Origin: an uncultured Dysgonomonas sp.
Lineage (GTDB): Bacteria > Bacteroidota > Bacteroidia > Bacteroidales > Dysgonomonadaceae
Assembly (NCBI GenBank): GCA_937875275.1
Contig: CALNCC010000100.1
Span: forward strand, 1-64,000
DNA length: 64,000 bases
Direction of reading: 5' to 3'
Shown: positions 53,517 to 62,824 of the stretch, one piece after another
Position numbering within the stretch: position 1 is the first letter of the stretch
Layout: each line of letters starts with the position of its first letter
Translations under genes and position numbers: made by a program
The notes under the pieces: model-generated
Told to the model about the DNA's origin: nothing
What the model saw: only the letters and a program-made list of their open reading frames with translations
Database searches by the model: none

Positions 53517-54887
53517 TTAGTTTTTCTTGCAACGCACCGAGGCGAAACTGCTTCGAGGATCGGATGCACGAGATACTGGCTCCATAGCACTGCCAAAGAC
53601 TCGATTCCATCCCATATTAAACTGACTGCTGCTTGCTGTCCACATGTTGGCCGAAGATCCATAGTTGTAGATGCCAGTAAGAATGACATTGAAGCCACTT
53701 TTCACCCCGGAAGACATCATGTTAGAGGCTCCATTACTATCTTTGATGGGCGATGTTTGTCCGGGCGTAGGGCAAGGATCTTTCATTGCTGTACCGATAA
53801 TAGCACCACGCACAAAAGCGTTTGGAGCAATCGTTGATCCATCCTTAGGTAGGGTTGCTGCATATTGGGTCGTATTGTCGCACATCACCTGTTCAAGGTC
53901 TGCATATTCGGCATCACTCGGTAGGTGCCAGCCATTAGGGCAAATGCCTTGAAATTCGTAAGTTCTTGCGTTGGCTTGGTGCTCTCCGTCGTTCCAAGAG
54001 CCTAAGCCATTGGCGCTTGCTGTTCCGCTACTATTTTTATGTCCTTTACTGTTAGTCGCAGCAATCCAATTGTAGACTAAACCTTGACGTGGATAGCTGT
54101 TGTAAGTTGTTGGGTCTGTCATCGTTTTTGGATATGCCCAGAGTGCATTTACATGCTGAATGGCGGTACTCGAAGTTGGAGTTGCAGGTAAAGACTGTAC
54201 AATTGTTTTATCGTAACTTTTGCGTCCTGCTGCGTCAGCAAAGCTGCGAGCAGCAAGATTGGTTATCATCCAACGTCCGGCTGTACCAAAGTCGGAAGAT
54301 ATGAATAACTTGCCATTTGCACCTTTGCCATCGGTACCTTGATCCCGGTGGAGTTGATATCCAGTTCTTTCGATAGACGAGCCAGCCTCTGCATTGGTTA
54401 CATTGGCTATCTCGGCCGGAGAGAATCCAATACGCTCTGCCCATTGTTCTACAGTAAGGTCGTTATCGCCACACTTATAGGAAGCGGCACATGCTTTGGG
54501 TATTCTTGCCCATTTTGTGCCATTCCAGACATACACTCCAGGGCATAAATCAGCCCCATCGCGTCCTGTCTTCTCTGACAGATTGTACACCATCAGCCCA
54601 ACGTGAATTTCTTTCTCCCACTTGGCTCCGGATGTATTATCAATCGTAGCTTTAAGGTCGTTGTTGTCGCTGGCAATAACCGTAGATGAATTGAGCATCA
54701 CTCGTGGTAGACCTAATCCCTGATATGCGTTTTCTTCCCCCGTCGACGAGTTGTCTTTTTTGGTTTTTAACTGCAACAAAGCTCCTTGGACAGACGATTC
54801 ATCTCGTCCTATTGTAACTTGGGCGTTCGTTTGTATGCCACAAGTAATGACTACCGCAATCAGTAGCAAGATTCTGATAGTTTGCAT
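53517..54887 (-). CDS. Exported FISUMP-domain protein, copy 2
   Basis: Predicted protein of 456 aa with a signal peptide (MQTIRILLLIAVVITCGIQTNAQ). It repeats the architecture of the 49.3-kb protein without the 200-residue middle segment: N-terminal VTIGRDESSVQGALLQLK and LGLPRVML, then ERIGFSPAEI, GYQLHRDQ, KLFISSDFG, GRWMITNLAA, GLVYNWIAAT, GICPNGWHLPSDAEY (about 312-326), MWTASS and SVRCKK. Function unknown. On its strand it is downstream of beta-barrel receptor 2 and upstream of the sulfatase, the mirror image of the first pair. Confidence 0.88.
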   Translation of the reverse strand: MQTIRILLLIAVVITCGIQTNAQVTIGRDESSVQGALLQLKTKKDNSSTGEENAYQGLGLPRVMLNSSTVIASDNNDLKATIDNTSGAKWEKEIHVGLMVYNLSEKTGRDGADLCPGVYVWNGTKWARIPKACAASYKCGDNDLTVEQWAERIGFSPAEIANVTNAEAGSSIERTGYQLHRDQGTDGKGANGKLFISSDFGTAGRWMITNLAARSFADAAGRKSYDKTIVQSLPATPTSSTAIQHVNALWAYPKTMTDPTTYNSYPRQGLVYNWIAATNSKGHKNSSGTASANGLGSWNDGEHQANARTYEFQGICPNGWHLPSDAEYADLEQVMCDNTTQYAATLPKDGSTIAPNAFVRGAIIGTAMKDPCPTPGQTSPIKDSNGASNMMSSGVKSGFNVILTGIYNYGSSANMWTASSSQFNMGWNRVFGSAMEPVSRASDPRSSFASVRCKKN

Positions 54888-55385
54888 AATTGTTGTTTTA
54901 GATTCGTTTTATAAATTGTTCTTCTTTTGTAAAAAAACGGCAGGAGTTATCATTTTCCTAAGGTTCTTTTTGCAGGTTGTGTTGCTATTGATAAAAACGC
55001 ATGTTTTGTTTCTGCAATAGAGTTATGATCTTACCTCACCCGTTTTAATTGTGTTTGTGTTTTTTTTTAAAATAAGATTGTATGTCGAATAGCTGTTTCT
55101 TTAGATAAGAACAACGTAGCCATCATATTTTCAGCAAAGAATTTCTGTGTGAAAATTGTGTCGTTTTGAGTAAGAAACCGCATTAATCCTCGTTGTATGT
55201 TTCAGATTGTTTAGCAAAGGAACAAATATTTTTTTAATACTGCAAATTTTAAGTTTACAGTAAGTTGTCTGTCGACTCAGGTTAACCATGCAAAGAGCAG
55301 AAAAAGTATGATTGGTCTCAAAACGCTTGAGTGCTTGCAATTACAGAATGCTTAGCTCACGCTAAGACTATTTTAAGAAAACCGT
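54888..55385 (-). other. Intergenic region and long leader of FISUMP gene 2
   Basis: About 500 bp without a credible gene. On the minus strand it holds a -33/-7 promoter (55215-55246), a short CTTAGC/GCTAAG inverted repeat near 55351-55366 just past the receptor stop, and about 320 nt of leader rich in T on the plus strand. A 69-codon minus-strand frame at 55131-55340 crosses the promoter and is not supported. Confidence 0.6.
55215..55246 (-). promoter_or_regulatory. Promoter for FISUMP gene 2
   Basis: On the minus strand TTTG (55243-55246), 20-nt spacer, then TTCCTTTG (55215-55222), one mismatch from TAnnTTTG with ideal spacing. It implies a leader of about 320 nt. Confidence 0.45.
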
Positions 55386-58085
55386 TTAGAATCGCGAGGA
55401 CGAGAATCCTCTTGGCGATATTTGGCGGTAGGATGCAGGAGGATTCCCATCTTTTTCTTTCGACATGAAATTGAATTGATATCTGAACGAAAACATTACA
55501 AAACGCCCCGTAATATTTCTCCGGCTATAATTCCAGTCTTGCCCCGATTGAAAATAAGATTCCGGATTACGATTGTTGAGAATGTCTGCACATTCGAGGC
55601 TGATCATTCCTTTTTTACCTTTCAGCACCGATTTGGAGACTGAGGCTCTCCACAGAAATTCTGTTTTCCGATAATTGCCTGTCATCCCCGACCGATACGA
55701 AACGGCGAAAAAGTTACCCACTTTGATATCATACGGCAACCTGAGCGAAGACTCGTTGCCGACATATATAGAAGATGTTTCCGACTTCCTTGGGTCGGAC
55801 AGATTATTCCATGAATAATTGATGTTGTAGGATAAATAAGCGCGAGTTTCAAACTTTTCGCTGTTAAATCTAATGCTCGCATTTGGCGAAAGATAAAGAT
55901 TGTCCCTCAGCGATTTTTGCTCGTTACGATAATCCACGCCACGCGAATAGCCCAGACTTGTGCCCATCGACAGAGATAATTTCTTGTTCCGGAGCGGCGT
56001 ATTATAGCTCCCATAGAGATTGGCGTTCATGTTGCCGTTGACATTGCGGTAGGTATTGAATGTGTTTCCTTTCTTGTCGGTTACGGTATAGTTAGCTATA
56101 CGATTGACGGTAAAGGAATATGATGAGCTAAGGTTGAAATATCGCCCTGTTTCGGGATTAGATTTAGAAAAATAGATATTGAAATTATTTGACAATTCAG
56201 GCTTCAGATCGGGATTACCCACCGACTTCGACAATGCGCTGTTGATAACCGTATCTGCGGACAACTGACGCGAGTCGGGTTGACGCGAATACCCACTGTA
56301 ATTGGCGTTAATATTGGCGTTTTTCGCCGGTCGGTAGTTGAAATGAAGATTTGGAGAATAATTTATCACTTTCTGTTTTAGAACCTCAATCGTCGAATCT
56401 CCCAGCAACACTTTATTGTTCGAGTTGCTTGACTCGACTCTGAAACCGATATTAAAGTTATATTTTTCTTTCGACAACTGATAGTTGACATTGACATTAT
56501 TTGATAAATAAGAAGACTTTGTCAATCGTGAGTATGCCGAATCCACAACGGAATATTCTCCGGTTAACAGATCTTTCTTGCGCACGTCATTGTCCCTGTC
56601 GGCTTGACTCGAATTGATAGAATATCCAATTTGTATCCTTTGCTCTTTTGTTAATGGTTCGACAAAGAACAAAGATATACCATAGCTGTGTGAGTCGCTG
56701 TTTGTCGCCGATTGCTGATCGATGATCAAGGGCGCAGTTCCATCGGGATACTCAGTGTGAGAGAAGTTAGATCCCCGTCCGTCCTGATTACTCAGCGAAC
56801 CTATGACATTAACACCTATGTTTCGCCCTTTCTCATTCAGTCGGCGCGAAATCATTACAGATGAGTTTATGTTCTTGTTGTCATAGTTGTTGTTCGATAT
56901 CGAGTATCCGATGGTACTGTTTTCGTTCGAAACATACGAGGTGTCGGTAGAATAAGACAATGATTCGTTGTGAGATGCCCTTCCGTCGGTGCGAAATGAT
57001 ATCGAAGTCAGAGAGTCGGGTCTCCATTGTATATATGCTCCTATGTTTACTCCATTATTCGAATTTTTGTGAGAATGAGTATTGCTTGAATAACGATCCA
57101 ACAGATTCTGATACGATTGGGAATAAGAGTTATCTTCCATGCGCCCGTCGGCATAGCTGCTGTTTCCATTGACCTCTGCTTTTTTCGAGGGGTTCAGGTT
57201 CATAGAGAATCCGACATCGCGTGAACGCGAATCGCCGCTGCCTCCGCTTTGGTTGTTGCTTCCCATATCGCCAACTAAAGAAAAGTTATTATCCTCGTGC
57301 AGTTTGTTGACGTTCATCGATCCTTTATATCTGTTGTCTCCTCCATAGCCGGCGGCAGCATCTCCGAACATACTCTTCATAAATTCTTTTTTGACATTCA
57401 GGTTCAACACCTGCGGTGGGTCGGCATCTTTCATGCCGGTCGCTTTTGCCTGATCAGATTCTTCGTTGTATAGTTGCAGATTCTTGATCACATTGGCAGG
57501 GAGGCTTGTTAAAGCTTTTTGTATATCGTTACCGAAAAACTCTTTTTTGTTGACAAGTATCTTCGTCACAGGCTTTCCGTTAATCTTAATACTGCCGTTA
57601 TCTCCGATCTCTGCTCCGGGAATCCGTTTGATAACGTCCTGCAATCGTTCGCTCTCCTCAACAGTGAATGCCTTTGCATTATAAACAACAGTGTCTCCAT
57701 TGACAGAAATATCCGGCATCTTGGCTTCAATAACCGTCTCGTCTAAAGACAATACATCGGGTTGCATAAATATAGAATCTATGCTCATTTTGTCGGTCTT
57801 CACTACTATGCCCTTAAAATATGACTTATACCCGATCGAGGTTATTTGCATCACATACTTGTCGGGGGCAAGTGGGATCTTGAAAAAGCCCGTTGTGTCT
57901 GATGCAGCGCCATGTATAAACGAACTATCGCTGACATTGAGGATGCGTACTGCGCCGTAAGATATAGGGTCGAGTGTTTCTATGTCGAACAGATATCCGG
58001 ACACATTTACTTTGGTCTGCCCATGTAACGTGGGCATGAACAGAATGCTGAGAGTAAATAATATTACGCATAATGTGTGTCTCAT
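55386..58085 (-). CDS. Outer-membrane beta-barrel receptor (TonB-dependent-like), copy 2
   Basis: Predicted protein of 899 aa, paralogous to the 46.1-kb protein. It has a signal peptide (MRHTLCVILFTLSILFMPTLHGQ), a carboxypeptidase-regulatory-like domain (about 25-105), a plug-like domain with GDTVVYNAKAFTVEESERLQ and VIKRIPGAEIGDNGSIKINGKPV, then an OMP_b-brl_3-type barrel with many aromatic-ended strands. The last 30 or so residues (KDGNPPASYRQISPRGFSSSRF) form a Ser/Arg/Gly tail ending in Phe, shorter and less Gly-rich than in copy 1. No SusD neighbour. It probably works with the FISUMP protein encoded next on its strand. Confidence 0.88.
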   Translation of the reverse strand: MRHTLCVILFTLSILFMPTLHGQTKVNVSGYLFDIETLDPISYGAVRILNVSDSSFIHGAASDTTGFFKIPLAPDKYVMQITSIGYKSYFKGIVVKTDKMSIDSIFMQPDVLSLDETVIEAKMPDISVNGDTVVYNAKAFTVEESERLQDVIKRIPGAEIGDNGSIKINGKPVTKILVNKKEFFGNDIQKALTSLPANVIKNLQLYNEESDQAKATGMKDADPPQVLNLNVKKEFMKSMFGDAAAGYGGDNRYKGSMNVNKLHEDNNFSLVGDMGSNNQSGGSGDSRSRDVGFSMNLNPSKKAEVNGNSSYADGRMEDNSYSQSYQNLLDRYSSNTHSHKNSNNGVNIGAYIQWRPDSLTSISFRTDGRASHNESLSYSTDTSYVSNENSTIGYSISNNNYDNKNINSSVMISRRLNEKGRNIGVNVIGSLSNQDGRGSNFSHTEYPDGTAPLIIDQQSATNSDSHSYGISLFFVEPLTKEQRIQIGYSINSSQADRDNDVRKKDLLTGEYSVVDSAYSRLTKSSYLSNNVNVNYQLSKEKYNFNIGFRVESSNSNNKVLLGDSTIEVLKQKVINYSPNLHFNYRPAKNANINANYSGYSRQPDSRQLSADTVINSALSKSVGNPDLKPELSNNFNIYFSKSNPETGRYFNLSSSYSFTVNRIANYTVTDKKGNTFNTYRNVNGNMNANLYGSYNTPLRNKKLSLSMGTSLGYSRGVDYRNEQKSLRDNLYLSPNASIRFNSEKFETRAYLSYNINYSWNNLSDPRKSETSSIYVGNESSLRLPYDIKVGNFFAVSYRSGMTGNYRKTEFLWRASVSKSVLKGKKGMISLECADILNNRNPESYFQSGQDWNYSRRNITGRFVMFSFRYQFNFMSKEKDGNPPASYRQISPRGFSSSRF

Positions 58086-58444
58086 AATAGACTGCTTGCT
58101 TATCTGTCAACATCGGTTTTTTTCTTATACATTACAATACACAAGACCAAAACGCGACCGCTTCTGCTGATAATGAGGTTTTGTATTTCAGGATAACACG
58201 TTATGAAGATACACTTTAAAGTATTAAGTTCCAATAGAGCGATTCTATTTCGGTATAAATAATTAGAGTGCTACCCTTTCCCGGCATTCGGTTATAGTTA
58301 TCAGTCAACGAGTTGAAACATCAGATTCGGGACAACTATTTTCAACACACCAATAGCGAGAGTACGCAAAGCTATCGTATAAGCCGGATATTCGATGTCA
58401 TTACCAATACTCGCATATCCTATAAAAGTTATTTCTCTCGAGCC
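58086..58444. other. Intergenic region between receptor 2 and RNase P RNA
   Basis: About 360 bp between divergent units. A 10-bp palindrome ACTTTAAAGT is at about 58212-58221. No TAnnTTTG element for the minus-strand receptor was found. No gene seen. Confidence 0.5.
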
Positions 58445-58445
58445 G

Positions 58446-58476
58446 TTGCCATAACCAACTCAAAGCATTACCTTTG
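58446..58476 (+). promoter_or_regulatory. Promoter of rnpB
   Basis: TTG (58446-58448), 20-nt spacer, TACCTTTG (58469-58476): a full Bacteroidota promoter with transcription starting near 58482, just before the P1 helix. Confidence 0.75.
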
Positions 58477-58479
58477 CAG

Positions 58480-58856
58480 GCTGATACAGTAGGCCGGTTT
58501 GTCGCTTGCATCTCTTTCGAGAGAGGCAGGAGGAAAGTCCGGGCAACACAGGGCAACGTACTTCCTAACGGGAAGCTATCTGTGAGGGTAGAGTTAAGGT
58601 AACAGAAAACGACCGCTTCGGCTTGCCGGAGTAAGGGTGAAAAGGTGGGGTAAGAGCCCACCGGTCTCTATGGCGATGTAGAGAGCCGTACCACTTGCGT
58701 GTTGTAAGACCATGTATACCGGCGCATGTAGGGCTGCTCGCCCGATGTCGGGGGGTAGGTCGCTAGAGCTTGTTGGCGACAGCAAGTCGAGATAAATGAC
58801 AGACACTTCGTGTAACAACGGAGAACAGAACCCGGCTTACAGGCTTACTGTATTTT
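58480..58856 (+). ncRNA. rnpB: RNase P RNA, class A
   Basis: The conserved 5' core GAGGAAAGTCCGGGC (about 58530) and 3' core ACAGAACCCGGCTTAC (about 58825-58840) are both present, with the P1 helix ACAGTAGGCC (58486-58495) pairing with GGCTTACTGT (58842-58851), allowing one G-U. GGGTGAAAAGGTG-type and GTAAGAGCCCACCG-type segments in between fit the specificity domain. It is the catalytic RNA that removes tRNA 5' leaders. A T-run (TATTTTTG) ends the transcript. The 5' boundary is inferred from the promoter. Confidence 0.95.
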
Positions 58857-59033
58857 TGCTTAATACCTTCCCCGCGAAAGGATTGATCAAAAGCCTTAAC
58901 AGAGTATAAAAAAAGAAGTTATTAATGGAGACGAGAGACCTTTTTTAATGAAAAAGTATTTACTTTGTGTCCTCAATCTTTTTTTGTCAATAAAAACCGG
59001 ATAGTAAACAGAATTATATATAATCATCACATT

Positions 59034-60584
59034 ATGTCAGAGGATATCTTTAAGAAAATTGTATCGCATAGCAAAGAGTATGGCTTCGTATTCCCATCCA
59101 GCGAAATATATGACGGTCTTGGTGCCGTTTATGATTATGGACAGATGGGGGTAGAACTAAAGAACAACATCAAAAAATATTGGTGGGACAGCATGGTGCT
59201 GTTGCACGAGAATGTTGTCGGCATCGACTCTGCTATATTCATGCACCCTACCATCTGGAAGGCGTCGGGGCATGTGGATGCGTTCAACGACCCTCTTATC
59301 GATAACAAAGACAGCAAAAAGCGCTATCGTGCCGATGTCTTGATCGAAGACTACATGGCGAAGATAGACGATAAGGTAAACAAGGAAGTAGAGAAAGCTG
59401 CAAAACGTTTCGGAGAAACATTCGACGAAGCAATGTTTCGCCAAACAAACCCTCGCGTGCTCGAAAATCAGCAAAAACGTGATGAAGTACACTCCCGCTT
59501 TGCAAAAGCCCTTAACGACAATAATCTGGAAGAGTTGAGACAAATCATTCTCGATTGTGAGATTGTATGCCCGATAAGCGGCACGCGCAACTGGACAGAA
59601 GTTCGTCAGTTCAACCTGATGTTTGCCACCGAAATGGGGTCGACAGCCGACGGAGCAACGAAAGTATATCTTCGTCCCGAAACGGCACAAGGTATATTCG
59701 TAAACTACCTGAATGTGCAAAAGACAGGACGTATGAAGATACCATTCGGTATAGCGCAAATAGGGAAAGCATTCCGTAACGAGATCGTTGCACGCCAATT
59801 CATCTTCCGCATGAGAGAATTTGAACAAATGGAGATGCAATTCTTCGTTCGTCCGGGCGAGGAGCTTGATTGGTTTGCCAAATGGAAAGCCGTTCGTATG
59901 CAGTGGCACAAATCACTCGGATTCGGCGATGCAAAATATCGTTTCCACGATCACGACAAGCTGGCGCACTATGCAAATGCGGCGACAGACATCGAATATG
60001 AAATGCCTTTCGGATTTAAAGAAGTGGAGGGTATTCATTCCCGTACCGATTTTGACCTCAGCAGCCACGAAAAGTTCTCGGGTAAAAAATTACAGTATTT
60101 CGATCCCGAACTCAATAAATCATATACTCCTTACGTTATAGAGACATCTATCGGGGTAGACCGCATGTTCTTGTCTACATTGTCGGCAGCATATTGCGAA
60201 GAAGGACTTGAGGGTGGAGACTCACGCGTTGTGTTGCGATTGCCGGCAGCTTTGGCTCCGATCAAATTGGCGGTATTGCCGTTGTTGAAGAAAGACGGAC
60301 TGCCCGAGAAAGCAAGAGAGATTATCGACAGTCTGAAGTTCGACTTCAAATGTCAGTATGACGAAAAAGACAGCATCGGCAAGCGTTATCGCAGGCAAGA
60401 TGCCATAGGAACACCGTACTGTGTTACGGTAGACCATCAGACATTAGAAGACGGAACTGTTACTATCAGACACCGCGATTCGATGTTGCAGGAAAGAATC
60501 TCGATAGACAAATTGTTGGGAGAAATCTCGGAAAAAGTGAGCATGAAAGCTCTGCTTAAAAATATTGATAATACTAAACTTTAA
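59034..60584 (+). CDS. glyS: Glycine--tRNA ligase (dimeric class II)
   Basis: Predicted protein of 516 aa starting MSEDIFKKIVSHSKEYGF; 23 further upstream codons are open but lie outside the homologous region. Class II motifs: YLRPETAQGIFVNY, FGIAQIGKAFRNEI followed by FRMREFEQMEMQFF (motif 2), and IETSIGVDRMFLSTL (motif 3). The C-terminal anticodon-binding domain holds LPLLKKDGLPEKAREI and GKRYRRQDAIGTPYCVTVD. This is the eukaryote/archaea-like alpha2 form, not the alpha2beta2 GlyQ/GlyS form. A TTACTTTG promoter variant is near 58960. The FKBP gene follows after 16 nt. Confidence 0.98.
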   Translation: MSEDIFKKIVSHSKEYGFVFPSSEIYDGLGAVYDYGQMGVELKNNIKKYWWDSMVLLHENVVGIDSAIFMHPTIWKASGHVDAFNDPLIDNKDSKKRYRADVLIEDYMAKIDDKVNKEVEKAAKRFGETFDEAMFRQTNPRVLENQQKRDEVHSRFAKALNDNNLEELRQIILDCEIVCPISGTRNWTEVRQFNLMFATEMGSTADGATKVYLRPETAQGIFVNYLNVQKTGRMKIPFGIAQIGKAFRNEIVARQFIFRMREFEQMEMQFFVRPGEELDWFAKWKAVRMQWHKSLGFGDAKYRFHDHDKLAHYANAATDIEYEMPFGFKEVEGIHSRTDFDLSSHEKFSGKKLQYFDPELNKSYTPYVIETSIGVDRMFLSTLSAAYCEEGLEGGDSRVVLRLPAALAPIKLAVLPLLKKDGLPEKAREIIDSLKFDFKCQYDEKDSIGKRYRRQDAIGTPYCVTVDHQTLEDGTVTIRHRDSMLQERISIDKLLGEISEKVSMKALLKNIDNTKL

Positions 60585-60600
60585 CTTATACATAAAGTTG

Positions 60601-61203
60601 ATGAAGAATAATCTGAAAATATTAGCTGCACTTCTGATCGTCTCTTTAGGCTTGTTCTCCTCTTGTGGAGAGGGATTCGATAATGATATAGACGAGAAGT
60701 GGAAAAACTTTAACGAAGAGATATTTGACGGTATGGCCGGCAAATCGGGATACAAAAAGTTGACCTCTCTGTCAGGAGATGGCTTCTTGTACTATAAACC
60801 ATCGAATGTGTTGATAGATGAAGAAGAAAAAAGCAAATCGGGAGAAGAGGAAACTACATTGAAACTATACCCCGATGGTACGCCGCATGCAACAGACAGT
60901 GTTGTTTGCCGTTACAAAGGCTGGTTCTACAACTACGACATGGAGAAAGTCGTATTTGACTCTACTGAAGGGACGAACAATATGCAATTAGGCGTGGGCA
61001 AGCAAGTCAACCGCTACCTCACCGGATTGGCAGATATGCTTCAGTATATGAAGGTTGGAGATGAATATGAAGTGTGCCTTCCATACGAACTCGGGTTCTT
61101 CGGTTACAGAGAATCCTATAACGGATATGGAGTTACTCCATACACAACAGTGTGGTATAACATCAAACTCCTGAAAATAATTCCGGGCGAAGAGGTTAAA
61201 TAG
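60601..61203 (+). CDS. FKBP-type peptidyl-prolyl isomerase lipoprotein
   Basis: Predicted protein of 200 aa. The signal peptide ends in a lipobox (LGLFSSCGEG, Cys22), so it is a lipoprotein. The C-terminal 115 residues are an FKBP domain: VVCRYKGWFYNYDMEKVVFDST, VNRYLTGLADMLQYMKVGDEYEVCLPYELGFFGY and a final YTTVWYNIKLLKI strand. It folds proline-containing proteins in the envelope. It is 16 nt behind glyS and ends at a terminator. Confidence 0.92.
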   Translation: MKNNLKILAALLIVSLGLFSSCGEGFDNDIDEKWKNFNEEIFDGMAGKSGYKKLTSLSGDGFLYYKPSNVLIDEEEKSKSGEEETTLKLYPDGTPHATDSVVCRYKGWFYNYDMEKVVFDSTEGTNNMQLGVGKQVNRYLTGLADMLQYMKVGDEYEVCLPYELGFFGYRESYNGYGVTPYTTVWYNIKLLKIIPGEEVK

Positions 61204-61228
61204 CCGCTCACTGGAAAGGAAGATATAA

Positions 61229-61270
61229 ATCAGCCGAGCCGAGAAATCTGTTCGGCTGATCTCTTTTTAT
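61229..61270 (+). terminator. Rho-independent terminator after glyS-FKBP
   Basis: Perfect 9-bp stem ATCAGCCGA/TCGGCTGAT with a 14-nt loop, then CTCTTTTTAT. Confidence 0.85.
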
Positions 61271-61299
61271 CTCCCGTCCAACATTCGTTCGTCAGCCCC

Positions 61300-61329
61300 T
61301 TGAAGAATCATTAATTCTATGTATCTTTG
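61300..61329 (+). promoter_or_regulatory. Promoter of the DUF4834/AI-2E unit
   Basis: TTG (61300-61302), 19-nt spacer, TATCTTTG (61322-61329): both elements at the consensus spacing, 61 nt before the DUF4834 ATG. Confidence 0.7.
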
Positions 61330-61390
61330 CTAATATAGAATTATACTCTATCTGAGTTTGTTAGTCATAGCAAAAACAAACAATAGCAAT

Positions 61391-61612
61391 ATGTTTAAAT
61401 TTATACTATTACTTTTTCTTTCTTTCAGTGTCTTCTGGGTCATCTTTAAAATCTTAGGGTTTTTCTCCGGAGCCGGGCAGAATAACAGAAAGAAGGATTA
61501 TAATCAATCGCAAAGACAGACCAATACATATCAGCCACCCAAACAGGAAAAGAAATTCTCGAAAGACGAAGGGCGATATGTCAATTATGAAGAAATAAAA
61601 GACGAAGATTAA
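61391..61612 (+). CDS. DUF4834-like small membrane protein
   Basis: Predicted protein of 73 aa starting MFKFILLLFLSFSVFWVIFKILGFF; the start was set here rather than 33 nt upstream because the membrane helix begins at once. One N-terminal helix is followed by a hydrophilic, Gln/Lys-rich tail ending in GRYVNYEEIKDED. This is the pattern of DUF4834, a small Bacteroidota family of unknown function usually near housekeeping genes. It is 33 nt before the AI-2E family transporter gene and shares its promoter. Confidence 0.8.
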   Translation: MFKFILLLFLSFSVFWVIFKILGFFSGAGQNNRKKDYNQSQRQTNTYQPPKQEKKFSKDEGRYVNYEEIKDED

Positions 61613-61645
61613 AACCGGATCTTTAACAATATAATCTTACTGAAT

Positions 61646-62764
61646 ATGGAACGCAGTGCTCCACAGCCATTTACATTTGATCGCGTAATACGCCTTCTGA
61701 TCTCTGCCGTAACATTTGGAGTCATTATCTATTTCCTGTACATCCTTCGCGACGTACTCCTCCCGTTCCTTATAGCATGGCTGTTCGCTTATCTTTTGAA
61801 TCCGATAGTTCGATTTTTTCAACGAAGGATGAAGATGAAACACAGCCTCGCCGTATTAGCAACATTACTATCGGCATTAGGTATCATCGTCTTACTGTTT
61901 ATCTTGCTCAAACCACTCATCGAGACTGAAATATGGCAGATAAACAGCCTGATAACCAATTACGACCTGTCGTCCTTAGGTAGCGAAGAAGGGGTGTTAG
62001 CCCATTTTGCCGTAGTCATCAATCAATACATCGATTTCAAAGAATTGCAGAGCGGGCTAACAAAGAACACAATATTAGAGGTTGTTCAATATATCAGTCC
62101 GGCGATACAGCAGATATTCACGGGCACAATCTCTATTCTGTTTGGACTGACGATTGCTTTCATCACCTTACTCTATCTCATATTCATCCTGATAGATTAT
62201 GATAAAATAAACGATCTTTGGCGACACCTGATCCCGCCCAAATACAGACCAACGGTAAACAGAGTAGTTCTCGACATCGAAGTGGGCATGAATAAATATT
62301 TCCGCAACCAAGCCTTTATCTGTCTCATTCTCGCAGGCCTTTATGCCATCGGATTTCAGATTATCGGATTACCGCTTGCCATCATGTTTGGCATCATTGT
62401 AGGCTTTGTGCACATGGTACCCTATCTTCAGATAGTAACATTCCCGCCCGCCATTCTCTTGTGCTGGTTGCGGGCTTCGCAAACCGATGACAGTTTTTGG
62501 GCGATGATAGGACTTACCTTGCTGGTGTATATTATCATACAGATCATAATGGACGGCTTTCTTGTGCCCCGTGTCATGGGAAAAGCCATGGGACTGAATC
62601 CGGCGATCATCTTGCTGTCATTATCCATCTGGGGATCGCTATTAGGATTTGTAGGGATGATTGTCGCAATACCCTTGACTACACTCCTGCTGTCGTATTA
62701 CAAAGAATTTATAAATTCGACGGAGAAGATTGCATCCGAAGAATCTCGATCTAACGAAACATAG
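61646..62764 (+). CDS. AI-2E family transporter (PerM/YdiK-like)
   Basis: Predicted protein of 372 aa with about eight hydrophobic segments. It opens with VIIYFLYILRDVLLPFLIAWLFAYLLNPIVRF and carries the C-terminal family motif around GLPLAIMFGIIVGFVHMVPYLQ, VPRVMGKAMGLNPAIILLSL and GFVGMIVAIPLTTLL. Family members are proposed to move AI-2 or Na+/H+, but most are uncharacterised. It sits in one unit with the DUF4834 gene, and a GH13 gene follows after 60 nt. Confidence 0.9.
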   Translation: MERSAPQPFTFDRVIRLLISAVTFGVIIYFLYILRDVLLPFLIAWLFAYLLNPIVRFFQRRMKMKHSLAVLATLLSALGIIVLLFILLKPLIETEIWQINSLITNYDLSSLGSEEGVLAHFAVVINQYIDFKELQSGLTKNTILEVVQYISPAIQQIFTGTISILFGLTIAFITLLYLIFILIDYDKINDLWRHLIPPKYRPTVNRVVLDIEVGMNKYFRNQAFICLILAGLYAIGFQIIGLPLAIMFGIIVGFVHMVPYLQIVTFPPAILLCWLRASQTDDSFWAMIGLTLLVYIIIQIIMDGFLVPRVMGKAMGLNPAIILLSLSIWGSLLGFVGMIVAIPLTTLLLSYYKEFINSTEKIASEESRSNET

Positions 62765-62824
62765 AAAACAGTTGCAGTTAAGCCCTCGTTGGCATCTCTA
62801 TATAAATCAAACACACACAAGCGT

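Noticed and set aside
55131..55340. 69-codon minus-strand open frame upstream of FISUMP 2
   Set aside because: It runs across the best -33/-7 promoter of that region and shows no protein-like pattern; more likely untranslated leader.
58401..58818. Minus-strand open frames of 74-86 codons opposite 58.4-58.8 kb
   Set aside because: They are antisense to the RNase P RNA, whose conserved structure explains the sequence.
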